DNA of 17,644 nt from JARRON01 sp037383845 (GCA_037383845.1 JARRON010000056.1:1-17644), one strand, 5' to 3'. Shown: positions 1-7,398, counted from the stretch's first letter. Translations and numbers: made by a program. Notes: generated by a model not told the origin, from the sequence alone.

Positions 1-173
1 TCCCGCCAGGCCTGGTGCTGCCACAGCAACGGCGCGTCGGCATAGGACCTTTCGCCTGAGGTGGCGTCCCACATGCGGTCGCTGTCGCCGGAACCCTCGA
101 TGGTGATCAGCGCCGCAGAAGCGTTGAGGCGAACGAGACACAGGACGGCCATGCGCGACACCCATGTCCTCAC
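1..173 (-). CDS. Partial N-terminus of an unrecognised protein, running off the left edge
   Basis: An open frame on the minus strand starts with GTG at 173-171 and continues without a stop to position 1 (about 57 codons). A Shine-Dalgarno-like GGGAG (184-180) lies 6 nt before the GTG, which favours this start over the in-frame ATG at 152. The N-terminus reads roughly MRTWVSRMAVLCLVRLNASA, a short basic stretch followed by a hydrophobic run, so a signal peptide or membrane anchor is possible. An acidic or polar segment with several Trp residues follows. Third codon positions are mostly G or C, as in the neighbouring genes, whereas the opposite-strand frames are not. I do not recognise a family, and most of the protein lies outside the window. 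Existence as a gene is moderately supported; function is unknown. Confidence 0.45.
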   Translation of the reverse strand, partial: MRTWVSRMAVLCLVRLNASAALITIEGSGDSDRMWDATSGERSYADAPLLWQHQAWR

Positions 174-207
174 GGCAAACTCCCGTTCCGCTACCCTGCC
201 ACAGAAT

Positions 208-224
208 TGGCACGCCCCCTGCCA
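208..224 (-). promoter_or_regulatory. Possible sigma-54-type promoter for the left-edge gene
   Basis: Read leftward, the element is TGGCAGG-N4-GTGCC. It has the sigma-54 hallmark GG and GC dinucleotides separated by exactly 10 bases, and 6 of 7 bases of the -24 consensus TGGCACG. The -12 box matches only as TGC. It predicts a start of transcription near 198, giving a leader of about 25 nt that contains the GGGAG ribosome site of the GTG at 173. The core is itself a dyad (TGGCA/TGCCA), so a similar match exists on the plus strand and the resemblance could be fortuitous. Confidence 0.28.
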
Positions 225-297
225 TCGGGGCGACGGCGAAACACCTCAATCACCTGACGAAGAATGGTCCCGGCCGCCAGACAACGCAGGCCGGCTT

Positions 298-316
298 ATG
301 TAAAAACTCATGTAAA
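298..316. repeat. Direct repeat ATGTAAA-N5-ATGTAAA
   Basis: Two exact copies of ATGTAAA (298-304 and 310-316) are 12 bp apart, in an A/T-rich island within GC-rich sequence. They lie about 125 bp upstream of the left-edge gene. Head-to-tail heptamers with near-helical-turn spacing are typical of response-regulator binding sites of the OmpR/PhoB family, but no specific regulator can be named. Confidence 0.3.
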
Positions 317-521
317 GAAGGTCGGCGCAAGTCGCACGCGCTGCCTCAACCGCGATCCCACGGCAGCAAGGGCCGGATTCGGCCTTCGGATACGCTTCTT
401 GCGCGTCACCGTGCTACACCAGCCGAAGGACGAACTCCCGTTCCGGCCGGGTGGCCTGCCGTCCCGCCCGCTGGATCCTTGTCACCGCCGGCCCGGCTGG
501 CCGTGGCTGAACGAGGACGCT

Positions 522-3500
522 TCAGTCGCGCCGGCGGAATCCTTTCTGCGCCCCGGGCCGGGATTCAGCCCCAAGCGCTCCGCCCTGCACGCCGGTGCGG
601 AAGACGCTGGTGAAATCGATACCGGACACGGGCCCGTCGACCGTGACGCGAACCGGATCGTTCTCTACCGGGTAAGCGCCACAGGCCTCCGCCTCGTCGC
701 AGATAAATCCGTCGTTGTCCATGTCAGTGCCGGCGATGACGAAATAGCTCCCCTGGTCCAGGGCGCCGAACCCGTACTCGACCTCTTCGCCCCTGGCCAG
801 CAATTCGACCTGCTCCGTGCCCACCGTGCCGATGTCGCTGAGCAGAAGGACATACTGATAGCCCGCATCCGCCGTCCCGGTACCGTCCGCCACCTGCATC
901 AGGACCGCTACCGAGGAGGCGCCCGCCGACGACTGAAAAGCCACGCGTCCGTCGTACACACCGGGGGACAACCCGCTGCGGTCCACCCGTATCTGGTACC
1001 TGCCCAGCCCGGCGTCGTCCACGTCCATGGCCGTTGCCGTGATCCAGTCCTGGGTGACCGCGACCCCCGTGATCTCCAGCGATCCCGTCCCTCCGTTTTC
1101 CACCAGAACATCGGCCTGAGTGCCAACGTCCCCGAAATTCAGGGAAGACGGCGTGACACTCAACGCGGGCGGAAGCTCGGGGATGTCTCCCCCGGCGGCA
1201 ATGACGGCCTTGAATGCGTTGATGAGCCCCGTACCGAGCGCGTCGGGTCCCGGCTCGCCTATGTCGTCGGTAAGCCTGCCTAGCGCCAGCAGTGTGTCGA
1301 TATCATCCGGCGCGAGGGCCGGATTCACCGACCGCATCAGCGCGATCACGCCAGCGACGTGGGGGGACGCCATGGAGGTCCCCTGCTGGATCGAATAGAC
1401 GGGTTCCCGGTCGCTGCCGCCGCCCGTGGCATCGGTACTGAGGACGCCATCCGGCGCGCCATCGCCATTGCTATCCACGCGCATGTCGCCGCCCGGGGCC
1501 GCCAGGTCTACCCAGTCGGCGCCGAAGCTGGAGTAGTACGCCCGCCGCCTGTCAGGACCCACGGCCGCAACGCTCAGCACTCCGGCGCAGTCCGCGGGAA
1601 CCGAAGCCGCCGAAGTCCCCGAATTGCCGGCGGCAGCCACGACGGTCACACCCTGCAGCCGCACGGATTCAAAAAAGCTGCTGAGCCCGGCATCACAGGA
1701 TCCTTCTCCACCCAGACTCAGGTTGATGACATCGGCGCGACGGACCGGCAGGCGGCCAGAATCGTTGGGCAGCCCGGCAGCGTATCGAACGCCCTGGAGC
1801 ACATCGTAAAACGTGCCTGAGCCCTCACAACCATCCAGAACGCGCAGGGGCATGATGCTGACGTTGCCGGCAACACCGGCGACACCCCTGGCATTTCCGG
1901 TCACGGCCGACACCGTCCCGGACACGTGCGTTCCGTGGGATGAAGACCCGCCGCCAAGCACGCAACCGGGGTCGTTCGGGTCCGGATCGATCCCGTCCCC
2001 GTCGGCATTTGCAGGATCGGAGATGAAGTCGAACCCTTCGACCCGGTTGCCGTCCAGGTCCGGATGAGAAACGATGCCGGAATCCACGACAGCTACCACG
2101 ACGTCCCTGTCCCCGGTGATCACGTCCCGGGCCGCGGGCAGCTGAATCATCTCGTAGTGCCACCGCTGGGTTGAATAAAGCGGGTCATTGGGCACGGCAG
2201 AAGCACGGAAAATGCGGTTCGGAAACACGCCGGGCATTTCCGGATCCGATCTCAGCAGCTTGATGTAGCGAAGCGTCTCGCGCTTTGACTCAAGATCGGC
2301 TGGCACCGTCAGGCCCGCGGCCCTCACGCCCTCCCCGGCCGGCTTGTGCAGCCTGACGGCGGCCGAAGCCTCCTCCGGCATCGCCATGAGCATTTCCCGG
2401 CCGGAATTCCCGGCACGCAGGCTCAGGCCATAGCGTGTGCCCGGCATCGCCGGAGACAAATCCGAAATACCGCGACCGGGTCGTCCGGGCACGACGACGA
2501 CCTGGCCCGGAACAAACGCGTCGCCGAGCGTCGGCGACGAGGAGGAAGTGCCCGTCGGCTGCCCGATGCTAAGCCGGTACAAGGCCGCTCCTGAATAGAG
2601 CTCTACCCGGATGTAGTAATTCCCCGTGGCCGGGACCGTCAGCTGCTCCACCTGCCCGATCCCGATGGACTCGTCCACGAGAACACCCGCGGCATCGTAA
2701 AGGCCCAGGTCCACGTCATCGCGCTCCGAGTCCGGCAGCGACGGATCGGCCGACGGGATCACGAGTTCTACAACCTGTCCCGCCGTCAGCCCGGCGAAAT
2801 AGATGTCGTCCAGGTCTCCGGACAGGAAGGACCGACCATCGGGACCCCGGCCTGGCTCGTTCACGTAGCCGCCGAGAATTACGGGGTTGGGCAGCCGCTG
2901 CGCCGTCAGCAGAGAATCATTCTCCGCGTAAGGAGCCGAAAAATCGTTTACGTCACTATCGGAGCGCGAAATTGCAGACACGAAGACTCTGCCTTGCAGT
3001 GAATTAACACGCACCGTGAGGTTTGCGGTGGCGGAACCATCGGGGCCGCTACACTCGAGAATGAAGTCCGTAGGTTGATTAATCGCTGCGGTGGTTTCCG
3101 AGCCGGAGACCGGGCGTTCTCCTGACCAGCCGCCGGACGCCGTGCAACGGGTCACACCGGAAGACGACCAGGACAGCACGGTGGAAGTGCCGGCGCGAAC
3201 TGATGCCGGGTTCGCAGTCATGGTGACCGTGGGCGTCGCACTCTCCACGAAGACGGTGACCGAGGCGCGGTCCGTGCCGCCCGGACCCTGGCACGTCAAG
3301 ACAAACTCCGAATCGGCCTCCAGCGGACCCGTCAATTCAGAGCCGTCCGGAGACCGTGTTCCAGCCCAGGCCCCCGATGCCTGGCATGTGGTGGCGAACT
3401 CGCTCGTCCACTGCAGCTGTACGCCCTGGCCGGGCTGCACGGTAGAAGGCTCCGCTGAAATGCTCACTGAGGGAGGCGGCGTCTGGACGGCCACTGTCAC

Positions 3501-3806
3501 CGTCCCCTGAGCGCTGCCTCCGGGGCCGGAGCAGGTCAGCTGGAACGTCGATGTCTCCTCCAGTGGACCCACTTCCGCAGAGCCGGACAGGGCCCTGGCT
3601 CCGGACCATGCGCCCGATGCCTCGCATCGCGTTGCTTCCGAACTGCTCCAGCTGAGCGTGCTGGTTGCCCCAGGCGCCAGCGACAAAGGGTTGGCCGACA
3701 GCGATACGGAAGGCGCAGAGGAGACAGGGCTGCTGCCGCCGCCTCCGCCACCGCAGGCGGAGCAGAATGCAGCGCTCAACAGGAATATGGCGTATGCCCT
3801 CGACAT
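522..3806 (-). CDS. Lipoprotein subtilisin-like serine protease (S8) with Ig-like repeats and PPC domain
   Basis: This is an exported S8 endopeptidase of 1094 residues starting at ATG 3806. The N-terminus is a short hydrophobic signal ending CSAC followed by six glycines, so Cys18 is the likely lipidated residue. The -3 position is Cys rather than Leu, which makes the lipobox imperfect. Residues about 34-107, 112-187 and 192-266 are three homologous Ig-like repeats, each with a Cys pair and a TxCxASGxWxG core. Residues about 290-415 look like a PPC domain. A prodomain-like stretch of about 430-545 precedes the catalytic domain (about 565-865). Catalytic residues visible are Asp575 (VVDSG), His624 (HGTHVSG) and Ser811 (GTSMASPHVAG), with oxyanion Asn728 (AGNSG). 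Two beta-rich C-terminal domains follow (about 880-970 and 980-1070). All catalytic residues are present, so it should be active, probably anchored to a membrane facing the periplasm or the outside. The ribosome site is weak (GGAAG, 2 nt from ATG). It is divergent from the porin gene. Confidence 0.93.
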   Translation of the reverse strand: MSRAYAIFLLSAAFCSACGGGGGGSSPVSSAPSVSLSANPLSLAPGATSTLSWSSSEATRCEASGAWSGARALSGSAEVGPLEETSTFQLTCSGPGGSAQGTVTVAVQTPPPSVSISAEPSTVQPGQGVQLQWTSEFATTCQASGAWAGTRSPDGSELTGPLEADSEFVLTCQGPGGTDRASVTVFVESATPTVTMTANPASVRAGTSTVLSWSSSGVTRCTASGGWSGERPVSGSETTAAINQPTDFILECSGPDGSATANLTVRVNSLQGRVFVSAISRSDSDVNDFSAPYAENDSLLTAQRLPNPVILGGYVNEPGRGPDGRSFLSGDLDDIYFAGLTAGQVVELVIPSADPSLPDSERDDVDLGLYDAAGVLVDESIGIGQVEQLTVPATGNYYIRVELYSGAALYRLSIGQPTGTSSSSPTLGDAFVPGQVVVVPGRPGRGISDLSPAMPGTRYGLSLRAGNSGREMLMAMPEEASAAVRLHKPAGEGVRAAGLTVPADLESKRETLRYIKLLRSDPEMPGVFPNRIFRASAVPNDPLYSTQRWHYEMIQLPAARDVITGDRDVVVAVVDSGIVSHPDLDGNRVEGFDFISDPANADGDGIDPDPNDPGCVLGGGSSSHGTHVSGTVSAVTGNARGVAGVAGNVSIMPLRVLDGCEGSGTFYDVLQGVRYAAGLPNDSGRLPVRRADVINLSLGGEGSCDAGLSSFFESVRLQGVTVVAAAGNSGTSAASVPADCAGVLSVAAVGPDRRRAYYSSFGADWVDLAAPGGDMRVDSNGDGAPDGVLSTDATGGGSDREPVYSIQQGTSMASPHVAGVIALMRSVNPALAPDDIDTLLALGRLTDDIGEPGPDALGTGLINAFKAVIAAGGDIPELPPALSVTPSSLNFGDVGTQADVLVENGGTGSLEITGVAVTQDWITATAMDVDDAGLGRYQIRVDRSGLSPGVYDGRVAFQSSAGASSVAVLMQVADGTGTADAGYQYVLLLSDIGTVGTEQVELLARGEEVEYGFGALDQGSYFVIAGTDMDNDGFICDEAEACGAYPVENDPVRVTVDGPVSGIDFTSVFRTGVQGGALGAESRPGAQKGFRRRD

Positions 3807-4024
3807 AGCTTCCGTTAATCCCGGCCTCGATGATCCCTTGTCACGCTACTGCGGTAACCCTTCCGCGACGAGCACAAGAGGCTCGGCCTCATGGTATCTG
3901 CTCACGGGTCGCTTGAACCTTAAGATAGTGCTCGCCGTTTTCCTCGAGGTCGCCACGCGACCCGCTCATTACTTTCGGTGTCGCTGCAGCGGCCGATTCG
4001 CCCGGATAAACGGCGCCGACCGGC

Positions 4025-4055
4025 AGAAGCGAAAGATGCCGGACTTTACGCTTCT
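4025..4055. repeat. Imperfect inverted repeat (11 paired bases, 1-nt bulge)
   Basis: AGAAGCGAAAG (4025-4035) pairs with CTTTACGCTTCT (4044-4055), with one unpaired A and an 8-nt loop. No T-run follows on either strand, so it is not a classical terminator. It may be an operator or an RNA structure in the divergent promoter region. Confidence 0.45.
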
Positions 4056-4202
4056 TCAGCAACCCGCGAACCGTCTGTTCAGGCCAGCTCTGCCCGCAGA
4101 AACAGGATATCCGCAGCCAAGCGGGAGTTCCCGTGGATCCGCGCAGTCCCGGACGGATCCGATCATGCAACGGTACGTTTCAGGTCCGTCTTCGAAGGTG
4201 AC

Positions 4203-4223
4203 GTCGCCCTGCTCCCGGGCGAC
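4203..4223. repeat. GC-rich perfect hairpin, 7-bp stem
   Basis: GTCGCCC (4203-4209) and GGGCGAC (4217-4223) form a perfect 7-bp stem with a 7-nt loop, about 175 nt before the porin start codon. It could be part of a structured porin leader or a terminator/attenuator, though it lacks a T-run. Confidence 0.4.
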
Positions 4224-4366
4224 ATGCCTGGCGCGCTGCAGACATCATCCTCGACGACCCGTCTGCTTTTCGCGTTTCGCGTGTGTCTTCTTTTCATCGG
4301 CCTGCGTTGCGGACCGGCCTGTGAGCTGTTCGCTCCAGTGACCCGCGGCCCATCGCCAGGGGAGGC

Positions 4367-4402
4367 ATGGAACACACCAAGAGACAAATGGGTATCGAAT
4401 GA
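4367..4402 (+). CDS. Possible 11-codon leader peptide overlapping the porin start
   Basis: ATG at 4367 opens a frame coding MEHTKRQMGIE, with its TGA at 4400-4402. The stop therefore overlaps the porin ATG (4399-4401) in an ATGA arrangement. The purine-rich AGGGGAGG (4358-4365) is the strongest ribosome-site-like sequence nearby, while nothing comparable sits at normal distance from the porin ATG. This suggests translational coupling. The spacing of AGGGGAGG to the leader ATG is short (1 nt from its end), which weakens the case. An internal ATG at 4388 is also possible. Confidence 0.3.
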   Translation: MEHTKRQMGIE

Positions 4403-5649
4403 AAACCAGGATCTTAGCAGCGCCGTCCCTGGCGCTTGCGATGGCGGCATCTCCTGCTGCCGCCCAGACCTCCGACGCCGTCCAGGCAGAAATCGAGGCG
4501 CTAAAGCAACGCATCTCCGAACTGGAGGCCATGGTCTCCGACGGGGAGCCACTCCAGGAACCGACCGAACAGCCCAAGGAAGCGGTCACGGAGGAGGCAG
4601 CTGAACCGGAAACCGGCATCGATTTCGGAGGCGCCGTCCGGCTCAACTACGCGTGGCGCGACTACGACGACGGAAACAAGGACCGCGTGGGCGACTTCGA
4701 GCTCGAGCTGATCCGGATCAACATGGACGGCCAGATCGGCGGCGTCGGCCTCTCCGCCGAACACCGGTTCTATAACGGCTTCGAAGCGATCCACCACGCG
4801 TACGTGGAGTATCCCGTCAGGGAAGAGGGCCTGCGGGCGCAGCTGGGTATCACGCAGGTGCCATTCGGCATCCTGCCGTATGCGTCCCACAGCTTCTGGT
4901 TCAGCGGCAACTACTACATGGGTTTCGAGGACGACTACGACACCGGTCTGAAATTCCTCTGGAACGACGGCCCCTGGGATGCGCAGTTCGCGTTCTACAA
5001 GAATCCGGAGTATGCCGACGACAGCCGCTACGGCCGGTACTCTTTCGACCTCGCCACCGGCGGCGACCAGTACAACTCCGAGACTAACCAGTGGAACGCC
5101 CGGGTGGCCCGGAAGATCGAGCATGCCGGCGGCAGCACGACCCTCGGCGTCTCCGCCCAGTACGGGCAGATCTACAACAGCGCCACCACCGATGACGGCG
5201 ACCGCTGGGCGGCCGGAATCCACGCCAACACCTACATCGGCAAGTGGAACTTCATGCTCCAGTACGTGGCCTACGAGCACGATCCCGAGAACCCGGCGGA
5301 GGTGTCCGACGACACCGTGCAGCTCGCGGCCTTCGACTTCCCGTTCCTGATGGCCGCGGAGGGCGAAGTGTCGGTCGCCAACATCGCCCGATCCTTCGAC
5401 CTGGACTGGGGCCCCATCACCGGCATGACCTGCTACAACGACTTCACCTATATCGAGCCGAAGGCGGCGGACTGGCAGCGGGAGTCCATCCAGAACGTCA
5501 CCGGCTGTTCCATCAGCGCCGGCGGACTCTACACCTACGTGGACTGGATCGCGGGCAAGAACATGTGGTTCGCCGGCGGTCCGGGGATCGGGTTGACCGA
5601 CTCTAAGTGGCGGTCCCGGCTGAACGTCAATTTCGGCTACTACTTCTAG
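4399..5649 (+). CDS. Outer-membrane porin, phosphate-selective porin O/P-like
   Basis: The 416-residue protein has a classical signal peptide (MKTRILAAPSLALAMAAS, with cleavage likely after AAA near residue 22). A short coiled-coil (about 27-46, AEIEALKQRISELEAMV) and an acidic Pro/Glu linker (about 48-72) follow. The remainder has alternating amphipathic beta strands with many aromatic and Asp/Gly-rich turns, and ends Gly-Tyr-Tyr-Phe, the C-terminal aromatic signature recognised by the Bam assembly machinery. The layout (coiled-coil then barrel) resembles trimeric porins of the OprO/OprP type; substrate cannot be inferred. Two cysteines (345 and 370) lie in what is probably one extracellular loop and may form a disulfide, which is uncommon in porins. 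The start is fixed by the signal peptide; its own ribosome site is weak (see the overlapping leader). A hairpin terminator candidate follows the stop. Confidence 0.8.
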   Translation: MKTRILAAPSLALAMAASPAAAQTSDAVQAEIEALKQRISELEAMVSDGEPLQEPTEQPKEAVTEEAAEPETGIDFGGAVRLNYAWRDYDDGNKDRVGDFELELIRINMDGQIGGVGLSAEHRFYNGFEAIHHAYVEYPVREEGLRAQLGITQVPFGILPYASHSFWFSGNYYMGFEDDYDTGLKFLWNDGPWDAQFAFYKNPEYADDSRYGRYSFDLATGGDQYNSETNQWNARVARKIEHAGGSTTLGVSAQYGQIYNSATTDDGDRWAAGIHANTYIGKWNFMLQYVAYEHDPENPAEVSDDTVQLAAFDFPFLMAAEGEVSVANIARSFDLDWGPITGMTCYNDFTYIEPKAADWQRESIQNVTGCSISAGGLYTYVDWIAGKNMWFAGGPGIGLTDSKWRSRLNVNFGYYF

Positions 5650-5664
5650 CCCGGACGCCGGCCT

Positions 5665-5687
5665 GCCAGGGGTCCCTCCTCCCTGGC
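5665..5687 (+). terminator. Hairpin terminator candidate after the porin gene
   Basis: GCCAGGG (5665-5671) and CCCTGGC (5681-5687) form a perfect 7-bp stem with a 9-nt loop, starting 16 nt after the porin stop. No T-run directly follows, so termination may be inefficient or Rho-assisted. Confidence 0.45.
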
Positions 5688-5782
5688 GGGGCGAGCATTT
5701 CATCGCTGTCGCGGGCCGTCGTGCCTGGCCTGGAAGGCGTGGCCGGACCCGCTTGCGCGGTCTCCGACGTAGGCGTACCGTG

Positions 5783-5804
5783 CCTCGGCCATTTTGCCGA
5801 GGAG
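5783..5804 (+). promoter_or_regulatory. Hairpin covering the ribosome binding site of the M20 hydrolase gene
   Basis: CCTCGGC (5783-5789) pairs perfectly with GCCGAGG (5796-5802) around a CATTTT loop. The 3' arm contains most of the Shine-Dalgarno GAGGAG (5799-5804), which sits 7 nt before ATG 5812. In RNA, the stem would hide the ribosome site and could reduce or condition translation. The same site decides the start at 5812 over an in-frame TTG at 5794, which lies in the loop of the hairpin. Confidence 0.45.
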
Positions 5805-5811
5805 CCTCCCG

Positions 5812-7359
5812 ATGCGCCTGATGACGTGTTCCCGTGCCAGCCTTGCCCTGACGTTACTGCTGCCCCTGGGTGCGGCGGCGGAGCGCCCGAGCTTCGAGGT
5901 CACGAGCAACGAAGTCTTCAACCCGGCCTCCATTGCTCCCTATGCCGGGGACCACGGCGACGTCTACGCCCGGATCGATGCCGACCTCGCCGAGCACCTG
6001 GGAGAGCTGCAGCGGTGGGTCCGGCAGCCGTCGGTCAGCGCCCAGAACGAGGGCATCACCGAAATGGCGCAAATGCTTCGGGACGACCTGGAACGCCTGG
6101 GCTTCTCCGAGGCGCGGATCGTGCCCGGCAGCGGACACCCGGGCGTCTGGGGCTACTACGACGCCGGCGCCGAGACGAACCTGCTGCTGTACATGATGTA
6201 TGACGTCCAGCCCGTGAATCCCGGGGACTGGCAGGTGCCTCCCTATGCCGGAGAACTCGTGGACACCGAGCTCGGCACGGTGCTGATGGCCCGCGGCGCC
6301 ATGAACCAGAAGGGCCCGCAGAGAGCGCTGCTCAACGCCATGCAGGCCATCATCGATGTCACCGGCACGCTCCCGGTGAACGTGATGCTGCTGGCCGAGG
6401 GCGAGGAGGAACTCGGTTCGCCCAACTACCCGGAACTGGTCGGCAAGTTCGAGGACCGGCTCCGGACCGCCGACGCCGTGTTCTTCCCCTTCAACTCCCA
6501 GAACGCCCGGGGTGAGATCACCATGTACCTGGGCGTCAAGGGCATCCTGTACATGGAGATGGAGGCCCGGGGCGGACCGCAGGGCGGGCCCACGGAATCC
6601 GAGATCCACGGCTCCTACAAGGCGATCGTCGACTCCCCCGCCTGGCGGCTGGTCCAGGGCCTTGCCTCACTGACCAGTGACGACGGCAACACCATCATGG
6701 TTCCCGGCTATTACGACGCCGTGCGACCTCCCACGGAAAGCGAGATGGCCCTGGTCAACGGCATCGCCGGGACCTGGGACGGCCAGGCCGCGGCGCGGCA
6801 ATTGGGCGTGGCGCAATGGATCGACGGACTGACCGGCCGGGATGCCATCATGGAATACCTTTACATGCCGACGCTTAACATCGACGGCATCTGGAGCGGC
6901 TATACCGGCGAGGGTTCCAAGACCATACTGCCACACGTGGCCACGGCGAAAGTGGACTCCAGGCTTCCGCCGGGCCTGCACCCGGACCAGGCCCAGGCGA
7001 TGATCCGCAGGCATCTCGACGACCGGGGCTTCACCGACATCGAGATCCGCCGAATGGGCGCCTATCCCGCCGCGCAGACGTCGGTGGATGCGCCGGTCGT
7101 CCGCGCAGCGATCAGCGTATTCAACAAGTACGGCACAACCCGGGAAGTCTGGCCCCGGCTGGCGGGGTCCGCACCCTTTTACCAGTTCACCGATCGCCTG
7201 GGCCTTCCCTTCGTCTTCGCCGGACTCGGCCACGGCGGTGGCGTGCACGGACCCGACGAGTTCACGGTGATCTATCCGGCCGCCGGGTCGGGCATCGCCG
7301 GCCTCGCCGACATCGAGAAGGGCTACGTGGACTTCCTCTACGCCCTGGCCGGCAAGTAA
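5812..7359 (+). CDS. Secreted M20-family metallohydrolase-like protein with altered metal site
   Basis: The 515-residue protein starts at ATG 5812, with GAGGAG 7 nt upstream. A Sec signal peptide (MRLMTCSRASLALTLLLPLG, cut after AAA near residue 23) implies export. The fold is clearly M20 (dipeptidase/ArgE/CPG2 type): YDVQPV near 130-135, a RGAxNQKGP segment near 161-169, EGEEELGS at 196-203, a dimerisation domain with an IHGS motif near 265, PTLNIDGIWSGYTGEG near 353-368, and HGPDEF near 479-484. By eye against carboxypeptidase G2, the catalytic Glu (E199), metal Glu (E200) and last His (H479) are kept. The ligand His of GHxD is Met129, the bridging Asp is Asn165 and the further Asp ligand is Phe227. 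It may bind one metal or none, or use a different chemistry. Substrate unknown; a peptide or amide is the default expectation. It lies downstream of the porin in the same direction and converges with the next gene. Confidence 0.85.
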   Translation: MRLMTCSRASLALTLLLPLGAAAERPSFEVTSNEVFNPASIAPYAGDHGDVYARIDADLAEHLGELQRWVRQPSVSAQNEGITEMAQMLRDDLERLGFSEARIVPGSGHPGVWGYYDAGAETNLLLYMMYDVQPVNPGDWQVPPYAGELVDTELGTVLMARGAMNQKGPQRALLNAMQAIIDVTGTLPVNVMLLAEGEEELGSPNYPELVGKFEDRLRTADAVFFPFNSQNARGEITMYLGVKGILYMEMEARGGPQGGPTESEIHGSYKAIVDSPAWRLVQGLASLTSDDGNTIMVPGYYDAVRPPTESEMALVNGIAGTWDGQAAARQLGVAQWIDGLTGRDAIMEYLYMPTLNIDGIWSGYTGEGSKTILPHVATAKVDSRLPPGLHPDQAQAMIRRHLDDRGFTDIEIRRMGAYPAAQTSVDAPVVRAAISVFNKYGTTREVWPRLAGSAPFYQFTDRLGLPFVFAGLGHGGGVHGPDEFTVIYPAAGSGIAGLADIEKGYVDFLYALAGK

Positions 7360-7398
7360 GTCCGCCAGCGCAGCGGTGACCTGGCGTGCCGCGGGGCT

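Larger units (their letters stand above)
174..521. other. Intergenic region between the left-edge gene and the subtilase stop
   Basis: No convincing gene is seen in these 348 bases. The region holds the upstream sequence of the left-edge gene and the 3' flank of the subtilase gene, both leftward. Visible structure includes a TGGCA-N7-TGCCA dyad (208-224), an A/T-rich direct repeat (298-316), and a small GGCCG-gatt-CGGCC hairpin (371-384) about 140 nt past the subtilase stop. That hairpin has no T-run and is a poor terminator candidate. Confidence 0.6.
3807..4398. other. Divergent intergenic region between the subtilase and porin genes
   Basis: These 592 bases should contain the promoters of the leftward subtilase and the rightward porin. 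I find no convincing -35/-10 pair for either. Two hairpins stand out (4025-4055 and 4203-4223), and a purine-rich AGGGGAGG (4358-4365) precedes a small leader reading frame. Open frames crossing the region lack the codon-position GC pattern of the neighbours. An untranslated RNA or a long porin leader would fit but is not demonstrated. Confidence 0.5.

Noticed and set aside
264..1283. Rightward frame of 339 codons overlapping the end of the subtilase
   Set aside because: It is the antisense shadow of a well-supported protease; the high GC content leaves open frames on the opposite strand.
3658..4604. Rightward frames crossing the divergent region into the porin
   Set aside because: They overlap the porin in another frame, lack codon-position GC bias and have no ribosome site or recognisable motif.
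4501..5703. 400-codon leftward frame opposite the porin
   Set aside because: Its Val/Gly/Asp-rich composition is that of an antisense shadow, while the plus strand has a signal peptide and beta-barrel pattern.
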